Assembly (NCBI GenBank): GCA_006176705.1
Contig: QRFJ01003044.1
Span: 62,001-126,000 of the forward strand
Length of the DNA stretch: 64,000 nucleotides
Reading direction: 5' to 3'
From: Cocos nucifera
Taxonomy: Eukaryota > Streptophyta > Magnoliopsida > Arecales > Arecaceae
The first letter of the stretch is position 1. Each line of letters starts with the position of its first letter. A model generated the notes under the pieces. The model did not search any database. It was not told where the DNA came from and saw only the letters and a program-made list of their open reading frames with translations. Shown here piece after piece: positions 34,861 through 46,291 of the stretch. A program made the translations under genes and the position numbers.

Positions 34861-35189
34861 ATAACTTGATAAATAAAATAATAAGCTATTAAATTTTTAA
34901 TTAATATGAAGTTAAATTTAGACAAGAATAGATTCAACTAAACTCATATGAGACTGAAATCATTCATTAAATGTTGAGTTATGTATTCTTTCTATTTATA
35001 TTTGAGAGGAGTGGCGATTTCTTTTTCTACTGCACTGCCCCATTCTAATTGCCATTCGGTGCTCATTGTTAAAAAGATCAAAGTTAGTAATTAAATATAT
35101 ATTATTGTATTAGCAAATACTTTATAGAATATTAATATAAGAAAGGGATATTTTAAAACTTACTCGATGAATGAGGTAACTGTATCATA

Positions 35190-36398
35190 GTTATATAGGA
35201 TATATCAATGTGCTTGCATTAGTAGAAGGACATGCAAATTTACTTTGAGCAAAAGGCAAAAATCGATGATGACCTATAAAACAATATTTTCCACCATGAT
35301 ATAACCACTTTGAGCAAGTATTAAAGCCACAAGAAGGATATGCAAATTTACTTCTAGTGTTCCAACTAGATAACATTAATTCCATAAGTAGGAAAATTAT
35401 TAATAGTTCACATTAGTGCAACATGCATCTAAAAAATGCTTTTTGAATGTGCATCATATGTTTCTATACCACATACCAATAGATCATTCAACTCATTGAT
35501 CAGTGGCTGCAAGAATACATCAATTTTTTCTTTAGATAACTCAGGCCAGAAATGTGTAAGGACATAAGAAAAGAAGGTTGTTTCATGCGTAACAATGGAG
35601 GCAAATTATAAGTAGTTAAAATGACTGGCCAAGTGTTATGCTAAATACTTAATGTTTGAAATGGATTGAATCCATCATACTAGCTAAACTGAGTCGAACA
35701 TTATAAAATTTTTTTAAGAAATTTTTATATCAAATATCAAACTCTTTCAATGCACGAGCATCAGCAGGATGCCTCAAACACCCATCATCCTTACAATTTT
35801 TAAAGTACCATTACATCAACGGTGCTATCTTTGAATACATAAATAATCTTTGCAATCTTGGTTTTAAAGAAAACCATCGTAAGATCTTTTTAGCTTTTCT
35901 CCCTTCTTATTTGCTGATGTAGAAGAGCCAATATTAGAATCACTAGTATTGGTTTCCCACCTAGAAGCACCACAAATCGAATAAATTTGATCATCATTCT
36001 TTTCTTTCCAAAACAACGTACAATTATTAGGACAAACATGAATTTTCTCATAACCAAATCCTAGTTCATGAAAAAGCTTTTTGACTTGATAAGATTATTT
36101 AGATAACTTATCTCCCTCTGGTAATATCTCTCTTAACGTGTCAAGCAATGCTTTAAAAGATTTATTGCTCCATCTATTTAAGCATTTCTTATGAAATAGA
36201 TCCAGAATAAATGAGAGCTTGCAATGTTTCATACACCCTTAAAAAGTTCTTCATCAATTTTTTTAGAAATTGATAAAATTTAGAAACCTCTGGATTCAAA
36301 GTTTCACCATTTGGATGGATATTTCGATCCTTGTGTGGGTGGCCAATAACAATATCTGCTATAAATTATTGCACGTTAAGTTGTGCGTCCACACTACA
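35190..36398 (-). pseudogene. CACTA-2 transposase, TNP2 catalytic region
   Basis: TNP2 (Transposase_21) is the core transposase. Visible: SFILDLFHKKCLNRWSNKSF (about 36215-36160), YEKIHVCPNNCTLFWKEKND (about 36055-35995), ICGASRWETN (about 35975), then SLKPRLQRLFMYSKIAP (about 35880-35830), DDGCLRHPADARALKEFD (about 35790-35735), DGFNPFQ (about 35680), WPVILTTYNLPPLLRMKQ (about 35630-35575), and after a gap YPSCGFNTCSKWLYHGGKYC (about 35345-35285) with HHRFLPF. Frameshifts and stops are frequent. The usual segment around the LIDEL/LW motif to DFPAYG is badly decayed, and no DUF4218 was found between this and the linker at about 34920-35050. Confidence 0.85.
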
Positions 36399-36713
36399 CT
36401 ATCCATGATCATAAGAAGCATGATTAGATTCATTGGATCCAATGACTTCTGATAAGGACTCTTCTTGATAAAACCAATGAGTATAACTTGGAGAAAATTC
36501 ATGATTCAATAGATGGTCTATGACAACATCTTGAGCATAACGGCGACCATTAACACATTTCACATACAGACAAGCAAGCTTTCCATCAGCAAAGGATTTA
36601 AGAGCAAAATCTATAAAATCAGCAACTTCTTGTAAATATCTTGCATTAGTTCTATTAGGCTCATGAATCCAAGAATTATTCATTGAATCCAAAAAATATC
36701 TTTTTTTATTCAA
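36399..36713 (-). pseudogene. CACTA-2 transposase-associated domain
   Basis: An open 104-codon frame. The N-terminal DNA-binding type module of CACTA transposases is recognised from NSWIHEPNRTNARYLQEVAD then FIDFA, ACLYVKCVN (the family's CPCxxC region with the first two Cys changed), VVIDHLLNHEFSPSYTHW. The loss of the first Cys of the CPC motif (CLYVKC) suggests it no longer folds a metal site. Start at the ATG of MNKKRYF is unproven. Confidence 0.82.
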
Positions 36714-37857
36714 AAAAAGTATAGTAAGAACATAATCAAGTTACATTATATTTATAAACTAGTACAAAAGATATAACCAAATTAAGTCAAACATCAAAAA
36801 ATTAATAAGCAGCAATAAGAGTATTTTATTATATTTTAAAAGTAAACTATATTGTTGAAATATATGTGAACTTTAAAAGAGGCATCAAAAGATCCATAAG
36901 AATAAAAATAGTACCTTTATGAATCAAGGATTCCAACTTGAGCACACACTGATCTTGTATGTGATAAAAGCTCACCTATAGATTACAAAAAATTGCTAAA
37001 ATATTAATTTATTAATATAATTAGTAGGAGGGTAAGGGACTATAGTTAAATATTAGAGAGAGAAAGATTAGTAAGAGAAAGAGAGGAGAAAGAAAATCTT
37101 TTCTTTCTCTTTTTTTCTTTCTTTTCTTTTGCTTTTTCCTTTTTCTTTTTTTTTTTCTTTTCTTTTCTTCAAGGGACAAAGGAACCGTGTGGTCCTCTTC
37201 ATCTTCTTTCTTATGCAGAATAGGGGGAACCCTCTTCTCCCTTGTTCCTGGGCTAGTAAGACCCCCTTCCCCACCAGCAACCCTCAAGACCAGAGGCAGT
37301 CCTCAACGATCATAACTAGCCTGGTCCGATGATCGATGGTGGCCAACAACAGTGGCAAGCAAGATCAAAAAAAGAAAAAGAGGATTTGATTATTTTAAAG
37401 TGATTTTTGGTAGAAAAACTCATAAAAAAAATTCAAGATTAAAATCAAGAATTATTAAGGGAATAAGATAGGAAGGATTTACCTAGTCTTTGACAAAGTT
37501 TGATCCAATTTCTGATGACTATAAATAAGATAATCCATCGACAATCCAAAAGAAAGAATAGGAAGAAAAATAGCATGAACTTGGTGATTTTTGGTGAGAA
37601 AAATCAAGATATTATAGGCCTTTAAATAGATTTCATTGGGGAGGATTAGAGTTGGATTTAAACTAGATTTTTTAGTGTATTTGGGACTTCTAATCGAAGA
37701 AGGAAAAGAACTCTCTTTAGGATTTCCTCTTCCATGTTTCATGTGCTTTTTCTTAATGAAAAATTGGATAAAGATCGTACCTATCGCCAACTTCTCTCCT
37801 GGCTCTAATCATCGCTCGACGGTGGCTAGTCACCATTACAAGACTGGAAGCAATGAA

Positions 37858-37875
37858 GGTTAGGGTTAGGGTTTT
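37858..37875 (-). promoter_or_regulatory. Tandem telobox (AAACCCTAACCCTAACC on minus strand)
   Basis: Two and a half telomere-type units. Short teloboxes are common near plant transcription start sites; this one lies upstream of CACTA-2 in its direction of transcription. Too short to be a relic telomere. Confidence 0.4.
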
Positions 37876-38089
37876 ATTGTTTGCAAGGGGAAGAAAGAAT
37901 GACTATTTAGGAGGGAGATTGAAAACATGGAGGGATCCTATATCAAAATAAAAAAGTGTGGAGGAATTCTAAATTAAGTTAATAGATTAGGTTCAATTTT
38001 AAATGGATCCAAATATATTAATCTAAACTAATTTATTCTAATAAGATAATTTGATCAAACCCAATTATAATCTATTGAAACACGGTGAG

Positions 38090-38094
38090 TTAAT
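38090..38094. repeat. Target-site duplication of solo LTR, left copy (TTAAT)
   Basis: TTAAT immediately before the LTR terminus TGAAAG; repeated at 44885-44889. Confidence 0.85.
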
Positions 38095-38681
38095 TGAAAG
38101 AAAATGTAGGCAGTTTCATGTATGATTTTTAAAATTTTTTGAATTAAAATACAATAGAAATGAACCATATTAAACAATTTAATCTATCATGCATTAGATC
38201 TAATCTAAAAACTACCTACACATGGATCGTATGATGTGAAAATACATATATATAATCTAAAATTAAAACTAGCATCAATCATATCGATGAAGTAGATTAT
38301 ATCTATAATAAAATAGAGATCGAATCTCTATACCTGAGCATGGGTCGGAATACACCGCTGCTAAATATCATAGATCTATTAGTTGCTCCTAGCCGCACAT
38401 ATGTACGGCCTCTGCAGGTATCCACACAAAGCCTTTTGTCCAATCAATTTTTCTAGAGTGTTAGCTCCTTGCAGAGATCTTTTAGATGGCTAAACTAGCT
38501 CCTTTTAATCTCTCAAACTCTTCCAAAAGGTGAAGAACGACAGAGGAGATGAGGTGGAGGAAGAAGATAAAGAGGGAAAATAATATTCTACTCTCTTTTC
38601 TCTCTTCCCAAAATCCTAAAACAATCCTAGGACTCTCACCCAAGAGGAGACATTTCTTCTCAAAGTCACAAGTCAAAAGGA

Positions 38682-38686
38682 AAGCC
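38682..38686. repeat. Target-site duplication of Gypsy B, left copy (AAGCC)
   Basis: Matches 43223-43227 exactly. Confidence 0.9.
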
Positions 38687-40331
38687 TGACTGCTTGTCAC
38701 TAAAGCAACAAATAAAGATTAAACCTAATTTTAATATTTAGGGTAGGGGTGAGTTGGATGTCGATTTTCTCAAAAAAAATTGAAGATTAAGCTACGTTTA
38801 ATTTTAATTAAAAATAAAATTTTTAATTTAGTCTTTTTAAAGTAGGAATTTAAATATGTAGATTAAAGAGAATAAATTGAGAGTTTAGCAAATTAAAACA
38901 AAAATAAAAAGAAAATAAATACTTAATTACTTAGGATTTTTGAATTAACGAAAATTATTTTGAAATTTTGAATCCATCTTCAGCATAGTTGTAGTAATTC
39001 TTTTTAATGCAAAAATTTATTATTTTTAAGAATTTAGTTAGGATTATAGTTTATTTTCTTAGAGTATAAATTATATCTCATGATAATGATCCATCTCTAT
39101 GAAATCATAAATTATTGAATACTTTAATTCTTAAAAATTAAGAATATGACTTTTAATGATTATTCTCTAAAATAAATTATTAAATTAAGTATAGACTCTA
39201 TCTGTCGATCATAACCCATCCTAATGAATATAATTTATTTAGATTTTAAATCAATAAATAGTATGTCAAGTAATCAGGATCTCATGCATAAAAAGATAAA
39301 TTTTATTGATAACTAAGCATGTTTGCATAAAAAATAATTACAAAAGATAAAGAAAAAAAGTTATAACTTATGTCAGAAGATTTCATCTATTCTCCTAGAA
39401 TCCAGCTCCTTAGCCACACATGGTTGATGATCTTCTCGCTCCTGGGATCTTCAGAGCTCCCTTGATTGAATGTTGGAAGAAGAAAGAAGGAGAAGAGAGA
39501 AAAAGAGAGAAAAGAAGCTTATTTTTCTCTATTTTTGGAGTAGAAAACTTAGTCTCAGGCTATGGAAGTAAGGGTGTTTAAACAGAGGAGGAAACAGGAT
39601 CTTCAACACTATTTTCGGAGTAAAAAATTGAGTCTATATCAAAATCAAACATTGATAAATTTTGGCCATTGATTTATGAACAAACAGTCCAAAATCCATC
39701 AAAAATCAGCCACAAACCCTTAGATCAATGCTTGGATTTAATTCTAGCTGTCAGATCTCTGTCTGGATGAATTTCTACTATTGGATCACGCTCAAATGAA
39801 GCCTATAACCTTATCAAATTAGGAATGAATCTTAGCCATTGGGTCTTCACCGACCGTGTTGAGAACCATCGAATCGTGCAAAATTATAGTCGTAAATTGC
39901 CATGGACCAGGCACAACGAAAACCACAGCCAATCACCACCTATCGCATCAGATAAAATGACCAAAATACCCTCCAATGTCGTGTGGATTTTTTTGTAAAC
40001 CTTTTAGCGGTCCAAGTCCACCACATGGCGCGCTTTGATTCATCGCACCTACTAAGCTGGATGGTCCACGCCCATTCCATGGATCGACCGATCAGTCCAC
40101 CATGCACTGGCCTATTCTTTTTTTCTTTTATTTTAAACTTATGGGCTTCATAACTTTTTCGTTTTAGCTTCGATTTGAGTAAAATTTATTTTATTAGAAC
40201 CCATAAATCGAGCTCTTCACATTGATGGGCTTCTTTCATATGAAATACTAATAAAATTATTAATTTTTTAAAATAAATATTAATTAATATATATTTTAAT
40301 ATTTTTATTTAGTAATTTATGATAATTATCA
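38687..40331 (-). repeat. Gypsy B 3' LTR
   Basis: Plus-strand limits TGACTGCTTGTCAC and TTATGATAATTATCA. On the element strand it begins TGATAATTATCATAA. Confidence 0.9.
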
Positions 40332-41586
40332 CATCTTCCAACTTGAGTTTTACTCATCCTCGAGTAAAAAGAGAAAAATTAAAAATATGTACCAACTCAA
40401 TGAGATATAAAAGTTTCTTTAGATTACCTTAAAGTTAGTTGATACTTGGTTAGAGATTTAAGAAATATATCATCAAATTATTAATTTCATCCCAAATAGT
40501 GGTTAAGTGAAGAACATAAAATTTAGAGCTTTTCGTTAACCAATTTTCCATCTTTATGCTTTAAATCTTATCTTTAGTATGGACTAGAGTTTTTTTTTTA
40601 AATACAGCTAGTGCAATGTTTTATCAACCAGATTTTTTTTCCAAGTTGCTATTTTGTAATTTAATTTTTTTAATTTTATTTATTTATTTATTTATTATTA
40701 TTATTTTTTAAGTTTTTAGAGAGATGAAAGAAAAGAAAGAAGAGGATTCTAAAGATGAGTCCTAAGGAGTCCTAAATCTACAGATGAAAAAGAGAAGAGT
40801 GCTTTAATTAGGTTTAAATTTGATATTAATTGCAATCAAGTTAAGCAAGCATGGACTCTCTATCTTAGGGTTAACCTAGATCTAGATAGCTCCTAACTGT
40901 TCCAAGATCATTTTTGAGCACTCCAAGCTCAAAATTGGCTAGTTGATTTGGCCAAATAAGTGTAAGATATGGGACGTTCCCTGCTCGTTGCTTTTCTTAG
41001 ACAACTGAGTTGGCCATATCAGATAATGAAACCAATTGAAAATTACAATCTTTGAACCACTTATCTTAGACACCGAATAATTAACCAATTTGAATCCGAT
41101 CTAAGTCTAGAATTTTTCTGTTCTATAATGAGCTCAAATATCCTTAAGGATCAACATCTAATTGATTTTAAAAATTAGGATTTGGGTTAATGCAATATGA
41201 AGGATGATGATTTATGGGCTAAGGAAGGGTGATCAAATCTTCATCTTATCTTGTTCAATGGGTTGTGCCCTTAGAGTACATTTTGAATATGCAATGCAAA
41301 TAAAATAAGATGTCCAAATATATTAAAAATTAATTTTATATAATATTTATGGTTACTCTATATTAATTAAGTATTATGTGATGTCAGTGATTTTTTTAAG
41401 GGTTTATGGTTTTATCTTTTTATAATTTTTTTTAGTTTTTTGGTTTTGTAGTTTTGCAAAAGAAAGTAAATTCAAGTGATTAAGTCTTAAAGAGTAATAA
41501 TTTTTTATTATTTTTAAAATTAATTAATTAATTAATAATTAATTGAAGCAATCATGCTACAATCTCTGGCAATGACGTTAAAAATT
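40332..41586 (-). other. Gypsy B internal region: polypurine tract, leader, primer site
   Basis: The polypurine tract is GTTGGAAGATG on the element strand at 40332-40342. The leader is about 40580-41560, with A/T-simple stretches at 40675-40710 and 41510-41545. The primer site 41562-41580 reads TAACGTCATTGCCAGAGAT on the element strand, matching the general form TGGCGCCGTTGCCGGGGAT. No open frame of note. Confidence 0.75.
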
Positions 41587-43222
41587 TGACTGCTTATCGT
41601 TAAAGCAATAAATAAAGATTAAATCTGATTTTAATATTTAAGATAGTAATGAGTCGGGTGTTATTTTCTCGAGGATTGAAGGCTAAGTTATGCTCAATTT
41701 TAATTAAAAATAAAATTTTTAATTTAATTTTTTTAAATTAAAAATTTAAATATGTAGATTAAAGAAAATAAATTAAGAGTTTAGTAAATTAAAATAAAAA
41801 TAAAAAAATAAATACTTAATTATTTAGGATTTTTGAATTAATAAAAATTATTCTGGAATTTTGAATCCATCTTCAACATAGTTGTAGTAATATTTTTTAA
41901 TACAAAAATTTATTATTTTTAAGAATATAGTTATGATTATAATTTATTTTCTTAGAGTATAAATTATATCTCATGATAATGATCAATCTTTATAAAATCA
42001 TTAATTATTCAATACTTTAATTCTTAAAAATTATGAACATGTGCTTTAATGATTATTCTCTAAAATAAATAATTAAATTAAGTATGGACTGTATCTATTA
42101 ATCACAATCCATCCTAATGAATATAATTTATTTAGATCTTAAATAAATAAATATCATGTGAAGTAATCAGGATCTCATGCATAAAAAGATAAATTTTATT
42201 GAAAACTGAGCATATTTGCATAAAAAGTAATTATAAAAGATAAAGAAAAAAAATTACAATCCATGTTAGAAGATTTTATCTACTCTCCCAGAATCCAATT
42301 TCTTAACTGCACATGGTTGATGATCTGCTCGCTCTCGACATCTTCAGAGCTTCTTTGATTGAAGGTTTGAAGAAGAAAGAAGAAGGAGAAGAGAGAAAAA
42401 GAGAGAAAAGAAGCTCCTTTTTCTCTATTTTTGGCGTAGAAAACTTGGTCTCAGGCTATGGGAGTATGGGTGTTTAAATAGAGGAAATAGGGTCTTCAGA
42501 GCTATTTTTCGAGTCAAAAATTGAGAATGTATCAAAATCAAACACCGTAATAAATTCTGGCTGTTGATCTATGATCAAACAATCCAAAATCCATCAAAAA
42601 TTAGCCACAAACCCTTAGATCAATGTTTGAATTTAATTCTAGCCGTCGGATCTCTGTCTGGATGAATTTCTACTGTTGGATCGCACTCAGATGAACCCTG
42701 TAACCTTATCAAACTGGAAATGAATCATAGTCATCGGATCTTCACCGGCTGCACTGAGGACTATCAATCATGCAAAATTGTAGCCGTAGACCACCATGGA
42801 TCGGGCGCGACAAAGATTGTAGCCAATCACCGCCTGCCGCACCGGATGAAATGATTGAAATGCCCTTTAATGCTTCATGGGTTTTTTGTAAACCTCTTAG
42901 TGGTCCAGGTCCACCATGTGGCGCGCTCTGATTCGCTGCGCCCGTTGAGCTGGATGGTCCGCACCCATTCTATGGATCAGTCAGTTGGTCCACCGTACAT
43001 CGATCTATTTTTTTCCTTTTATTTTAATCTTATGGGCTTTATAACTTTTTCATTTTAGCTTCGACTTAAGTAAAATTTATTCCGTTAGAACTCATAAATC
43101 GAGCTCTTTGCATTGGTAGGCTTCTTTCCTACAAAATATTAATAAAAATATCAATTTTTTAAAATAAATATTAATTATTATATATTTTAATATTTTTATT
43201 AAGTAATTTATGATAATTATCA
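41587..43222 (-). repeat. Gypsy B 5' LTR
   Basis: Plus-strand limits TGACTGCTTATCG and TTATGATAATTATCA. The ORF at 42855-43058 is within LTR sequence and not conserved as an open frame in the partner LTR. Confidence 0.9.
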
Positions 43223-43227
43223 AAGCC
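43223..43227. repeat. Target-site duplication of Gypsy B, right copy (AAGCC)
   Basis: Matches 38682-38686. Confidence 0.9.
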
Positions 43228-44884
43228 CACCCAAATCCTCAAGCCCCAACCTTTCTCTTGGTGAGAAACTCTTTCTCAGATCTCTTAGATGTCCCCCACG
43301 CATGCACAAAGAGACCCCTTCTTAAGGTCGGCGCACAGGAGGTTAGGATAATATAAGGGTAGGTTAGTTTAGTTCAAATTCAAACTGGTTTGAATTCAAC
43401 CTCCAAATTAATTTGATCCTTATCTGTAAGAGAGAGAGGGGGTCATCCAGATAATGTTTGGCATGAAAAATTCTTCAAGCAAAATTTGAATTTGCATGAA
43501 GTATGAGTGGCATGGAGAAGGGAGTTAGCGCATGGGTGTAGTCCAATTCAATTGGACTCTTGGTTCCTTCAATTTGGTTCCCATTCAAATCCCATTTGAA
43601 CAGATCCAGAGAGATAGGTGAACCTAATCTAATTAGTTGTCTAACCAACTCAATTAAATCCTAATCAAGTTAAGAATTAATCAAGCCCAAGTCTTGATCA
43701 AATAAAAAATTAATCTTTCTTAGTAATTAGGTCATCTTATAATCTAATTAAATCAAATGTAATTAAATCTAATTCAATTAGACTTAATTCAAACCTAATA
43801 CTTAATTAAATTAAGCTAATCAGCAATCTAATTGTTAATTAATCTTTCTATAACTCATTAACTGTTAGTAAATTATTTTATTACAACTTTTGCATAAGAT
43901 TAATCATCAATTATATTGATGATTATATCCTTGAATGATTCTTAATCATTGATCAACCATTTGATCAGGTAGAAATCTCTATGATGCATGATTCCATGGG
44001 TTTGAATACTAAGCCGGTAGCATACGAACAAATTTTTAAACTAAATGAAGTGACCATCTAGCAATGATACTAGATATTCGGATGGGACATCAAATTATTG
44101 CAAAGCACCATTCAAGAATCCTAGGTTATAGTCAATATATAAATCATCCCTTTGATCCTCAATGCTCAAGACGATTTCAGAGCTAACTATCAACTCTTAA
44201 TTGATGCATTCATATTGTGTCTCAATCTCATAAATTTTGTGACTTCTCACAAGAATTACCCCAGCCATGGTTTTACTAAATTAAAATATATTGTAGCATT
44301 TTCTCCTAAAATCAGGAGTGGTCAAATCCATCTTGACTTATACATAGACTTCGCAAGTATTTGACTATATCCAAAAGTCTCCCATCACTATATTAGAAAT
44401 ATAGATAATCCGACATCAAAGTATAGTGAGTTACTTACAAATCACTATAGTGATCTTATATCAAAGAAACACTTATATCCATATCTTTCGCAAGTAGCTC
44501 TTGACAGTAGAGTGCTCCATAGTTGAGTCATATTCAATAAAATATACTCCTACATTTATCTACATGCCATACCAGTGTCTACACACTCCTTGATAACAAA
44601 GACAACCAACTTATATGGTACATAATGATCTATACTTAATAAACATTATTATCCTAGTAATAATGTATCATTTGATCACGAATAAATTAAGAATTATTTG
44701 ATAAATCTCTCTTCATCAATTCAAAATAATTCTAAGAACTTCATCATAAAAGAAGTTCTAAAAAAAAGATGCACAGATTATGATGAACTACTAAATAATA
44801 TTAATTTATAATTTATATATAATTTACATAAAGAGCATAATTATCTATAGATAGACAATTAGCTTTAGGACATAATTCCAAACA

Positions 44885-44889
44885 TTAAT
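44885..44889. repeat. Target-site duplication of solo LTR, right copy (TTAAT)
   Basis: Matches 38090-38094; directly follows TTCCAACA. Confidence 0.85.
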
Positions 44890-45589
44890 AACAAGGGAGC
44901 AATTTATCTCATCTTAAGGGTGACAATGGATCTATGTGATTTGAAAATCTGATCTAAATTTTAATCAAATTTTTGGATTGGCATTCTACTTATTTTGAAT
45001 TTAGGTCGAACACAAAATCAAAAAATATGATCCAAATAAAATTTACATTTATATTCGGATCCATTTGGATAAAAGTCTAAAAATCCAAAATTTGATCAAA
45101 AATAGTTTATATTCGGATCCATTCAGACTCAGATCTAGATTTTGACTAGTAAGTTTGGTTACTGACTTGGATCCTTATAATATTTATTTTAAGTATGACC
45201 CGTTACCACCCCAATCCAAGCCACTATAGTCAATTTACCCTAATTTATTTAATTTACTCCAAATTATCTTTAATTATTTAATATGATCTATTAAACTCAA
45301 ATTTGCCCAATTTGCTATAAATTTATTTTTATTAAGTAGCCTAACTCTAGGATATCCAATTCTAACATATTTTAGCAAATTGAGTTATTAGTTTATTAGT
45401 CAATTTTGGAGTGGCCAAACCTAATTCATTTTTTAGTCCTTTTGAAATTTGTCTAAAATGAGAGGCATAAAAAATTAAGAGCTTGTTGATCAAACAATAG
45501 ATTGAATATTTCTCTAATCTTTCATCAAAATTGATTATTGATTTCTCCATCCTATCATTTGGTTCAGTTAACTATGGTAAGTATGGCTA
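44890..45589. other. Unassigned AT-rich DNA with GGATCCATTTGGAT repeats
   Basis: No gene is recognised. The opening GGGTGACAATGGATC and two copies of TATTCGGATCCATT (about 45052 and 45112) suggest a small, degraded transposon, but no ends are seen. The minus ORF 45362-45550 has no domain. Confidence 0.3.
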
Positions 45590-46291
45590 TATGACACTTT
45601 TGTCATTCAATAGAAGTTGTAAATAATACAAATAACATATATACAAATATATAATATACATAGAAATCAAATAAAAATATTTTCTTATTTTTATTTAATT
45701 TTATTTTTACATAAGTTGGATTTTGATGCTAGCTTATGTGAATAACTATCGCTTAATATTAATAAAATATTGTAACAAGTAAAATATCATAACAAATAGG
45801 TACTTTTTCTACGTTTACTATAAGCGTTGCAAAGTATTTTTAAAAATAAAGGAGCTTATGCAATGTTTATTAAAAATGTTGTAAACAAAGTCATAGAAGT
45901 TACAACTTTAATGACGTTTGAAATCAACATCGTGCAATGTAAATAAAATATTATAATAAGCGAGTTCTTTTTCGATGTTTAATATAAGCATCGTAAAGTA
46001 TTTCAAAAAAGATAAATTTTTAAGTAACGTTTGTGAGACATCATAATTAAAGTTGCAAAAGATATAATTATAGAAATGTTTGAAATAAACATCCCTAAAT
46101 AGGAACAAAATATCATAATATATAAGTTTTTGTTGACGTTTAATATAAACATTGCATTAAATGTCATAAAAAATAAAATTTTAATGATAGATATTAGAAA
46201 CATTAGCTTTGTGTCATCATGGTTTTTTAAAATGATGTTTGTTCAAGACGTCAATATAAAAATGTCAATATAGACAGCTTTTGTTGTAGCG
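45590..46291 (+). repeat. Subterminal repeats ending in a CACTA-like terminus
   Basis: Units of the form GATGTTTAATATAAGCATCG, TGACGTTTGAAATCAACATCG and TTGACGTTTAATATAAACATTG recur at about 45813, 45911, 45974, 46034, 46075 and 46132. Each is an imperfect inverted repeat and they are spaced roughly 40-100 bp. The block ends TTTTGTTGTAGCG at 46279-46291, complement CGCTACAACAAAA, like the end at 8455-8467. The opposite end of this element was not found. Confidence 0.6.

Larger units (their letters stand above)
31590..36713 (-). mobile_element. CACTA-2: decayed CACTA (En/Spm) element, coding part, minus strand
   Basis: Read right to left the order is transposase-associated domain, TNP2, linker, DUF4216, then the Ptta/En/Spm gene: the standard CACTA gene order and the same as the plus-strand relic at 4269-7550. 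No intact frame remains. I did not identify terminal inverted repeats; the limits given are those of recognisable coding sequence. Confidence 0.78.
36714..38094 (-). other. Upstream leader-like region of CACTA-2
   Basis: No protein domain. It contains a long pyrimidine tract (37096-37170; minus reading gives Lys/Arg-rich accidental frames), a GC-richer patch (37180-37340), possible splice-type text on the minus strand (ACTAGGTAAATCC near 37485), and a double telobox at 37858-37875. On the minus strand this is where the CACTA-2 promoter and 5' untranslated exon should be. The open frame 37479-37790 has no recognised domain. Confidence 0.35.
38687..43222 (-). mobile_element. Gypsy B: short complete non-autonomous gypsy element (4536 bp)
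   Basis: LTRs at 38687-40331 (1645 bp) and 41587-43222 (1636 bp) are similar throughout, and AAGCC flanks the element. The interior is only about 1255 bp: a polypurine region (40332-40345), a leader homologous to that of Gypsy A, and a tRNA-Asp-like primer site (41562-41580). No gag or pol is present, so it must have been moved by proteins of a relative such as Gypsy A or Gypsy C. Confidence 0.9.
38095..44884 (-). repeat. Copia solo LTR (family 2), split by Gypsy B
   Basis: The outer ends are TGAAAGAAAATG (plus, left) and TTCCAACA (plus, right), giving TGTTTGGAATTATG...CTTTCA on the element strand. TTAAT flanks both outer ends. No primer site is found left of 38095 and no polypurine tract right of 44884, so this is a lone LTR left by recombination between LTRs. 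Without the gypsy element and its duplication the LTR is about 2.25 kb. It is the same family as 1-1793. Confidence 0.85.

Noticed and set aside
37021..37287. Lys/Arg-rich 88-codon frame on the minus strand as a nuclear protein
   Set aside because: It is the reading of a simple pyrimidine tract (CTTTTCTTTT); no domain and low complexity.
37858..37875. Interstitial telomere
   Set aside because: Only two and a half repeat units; better read as a telobox promoter motif.
45362..45550. 62-codon minus-strand frame as a gene
   Set aside because: No recognisable motif, no leader signals, and random AT-rich context.
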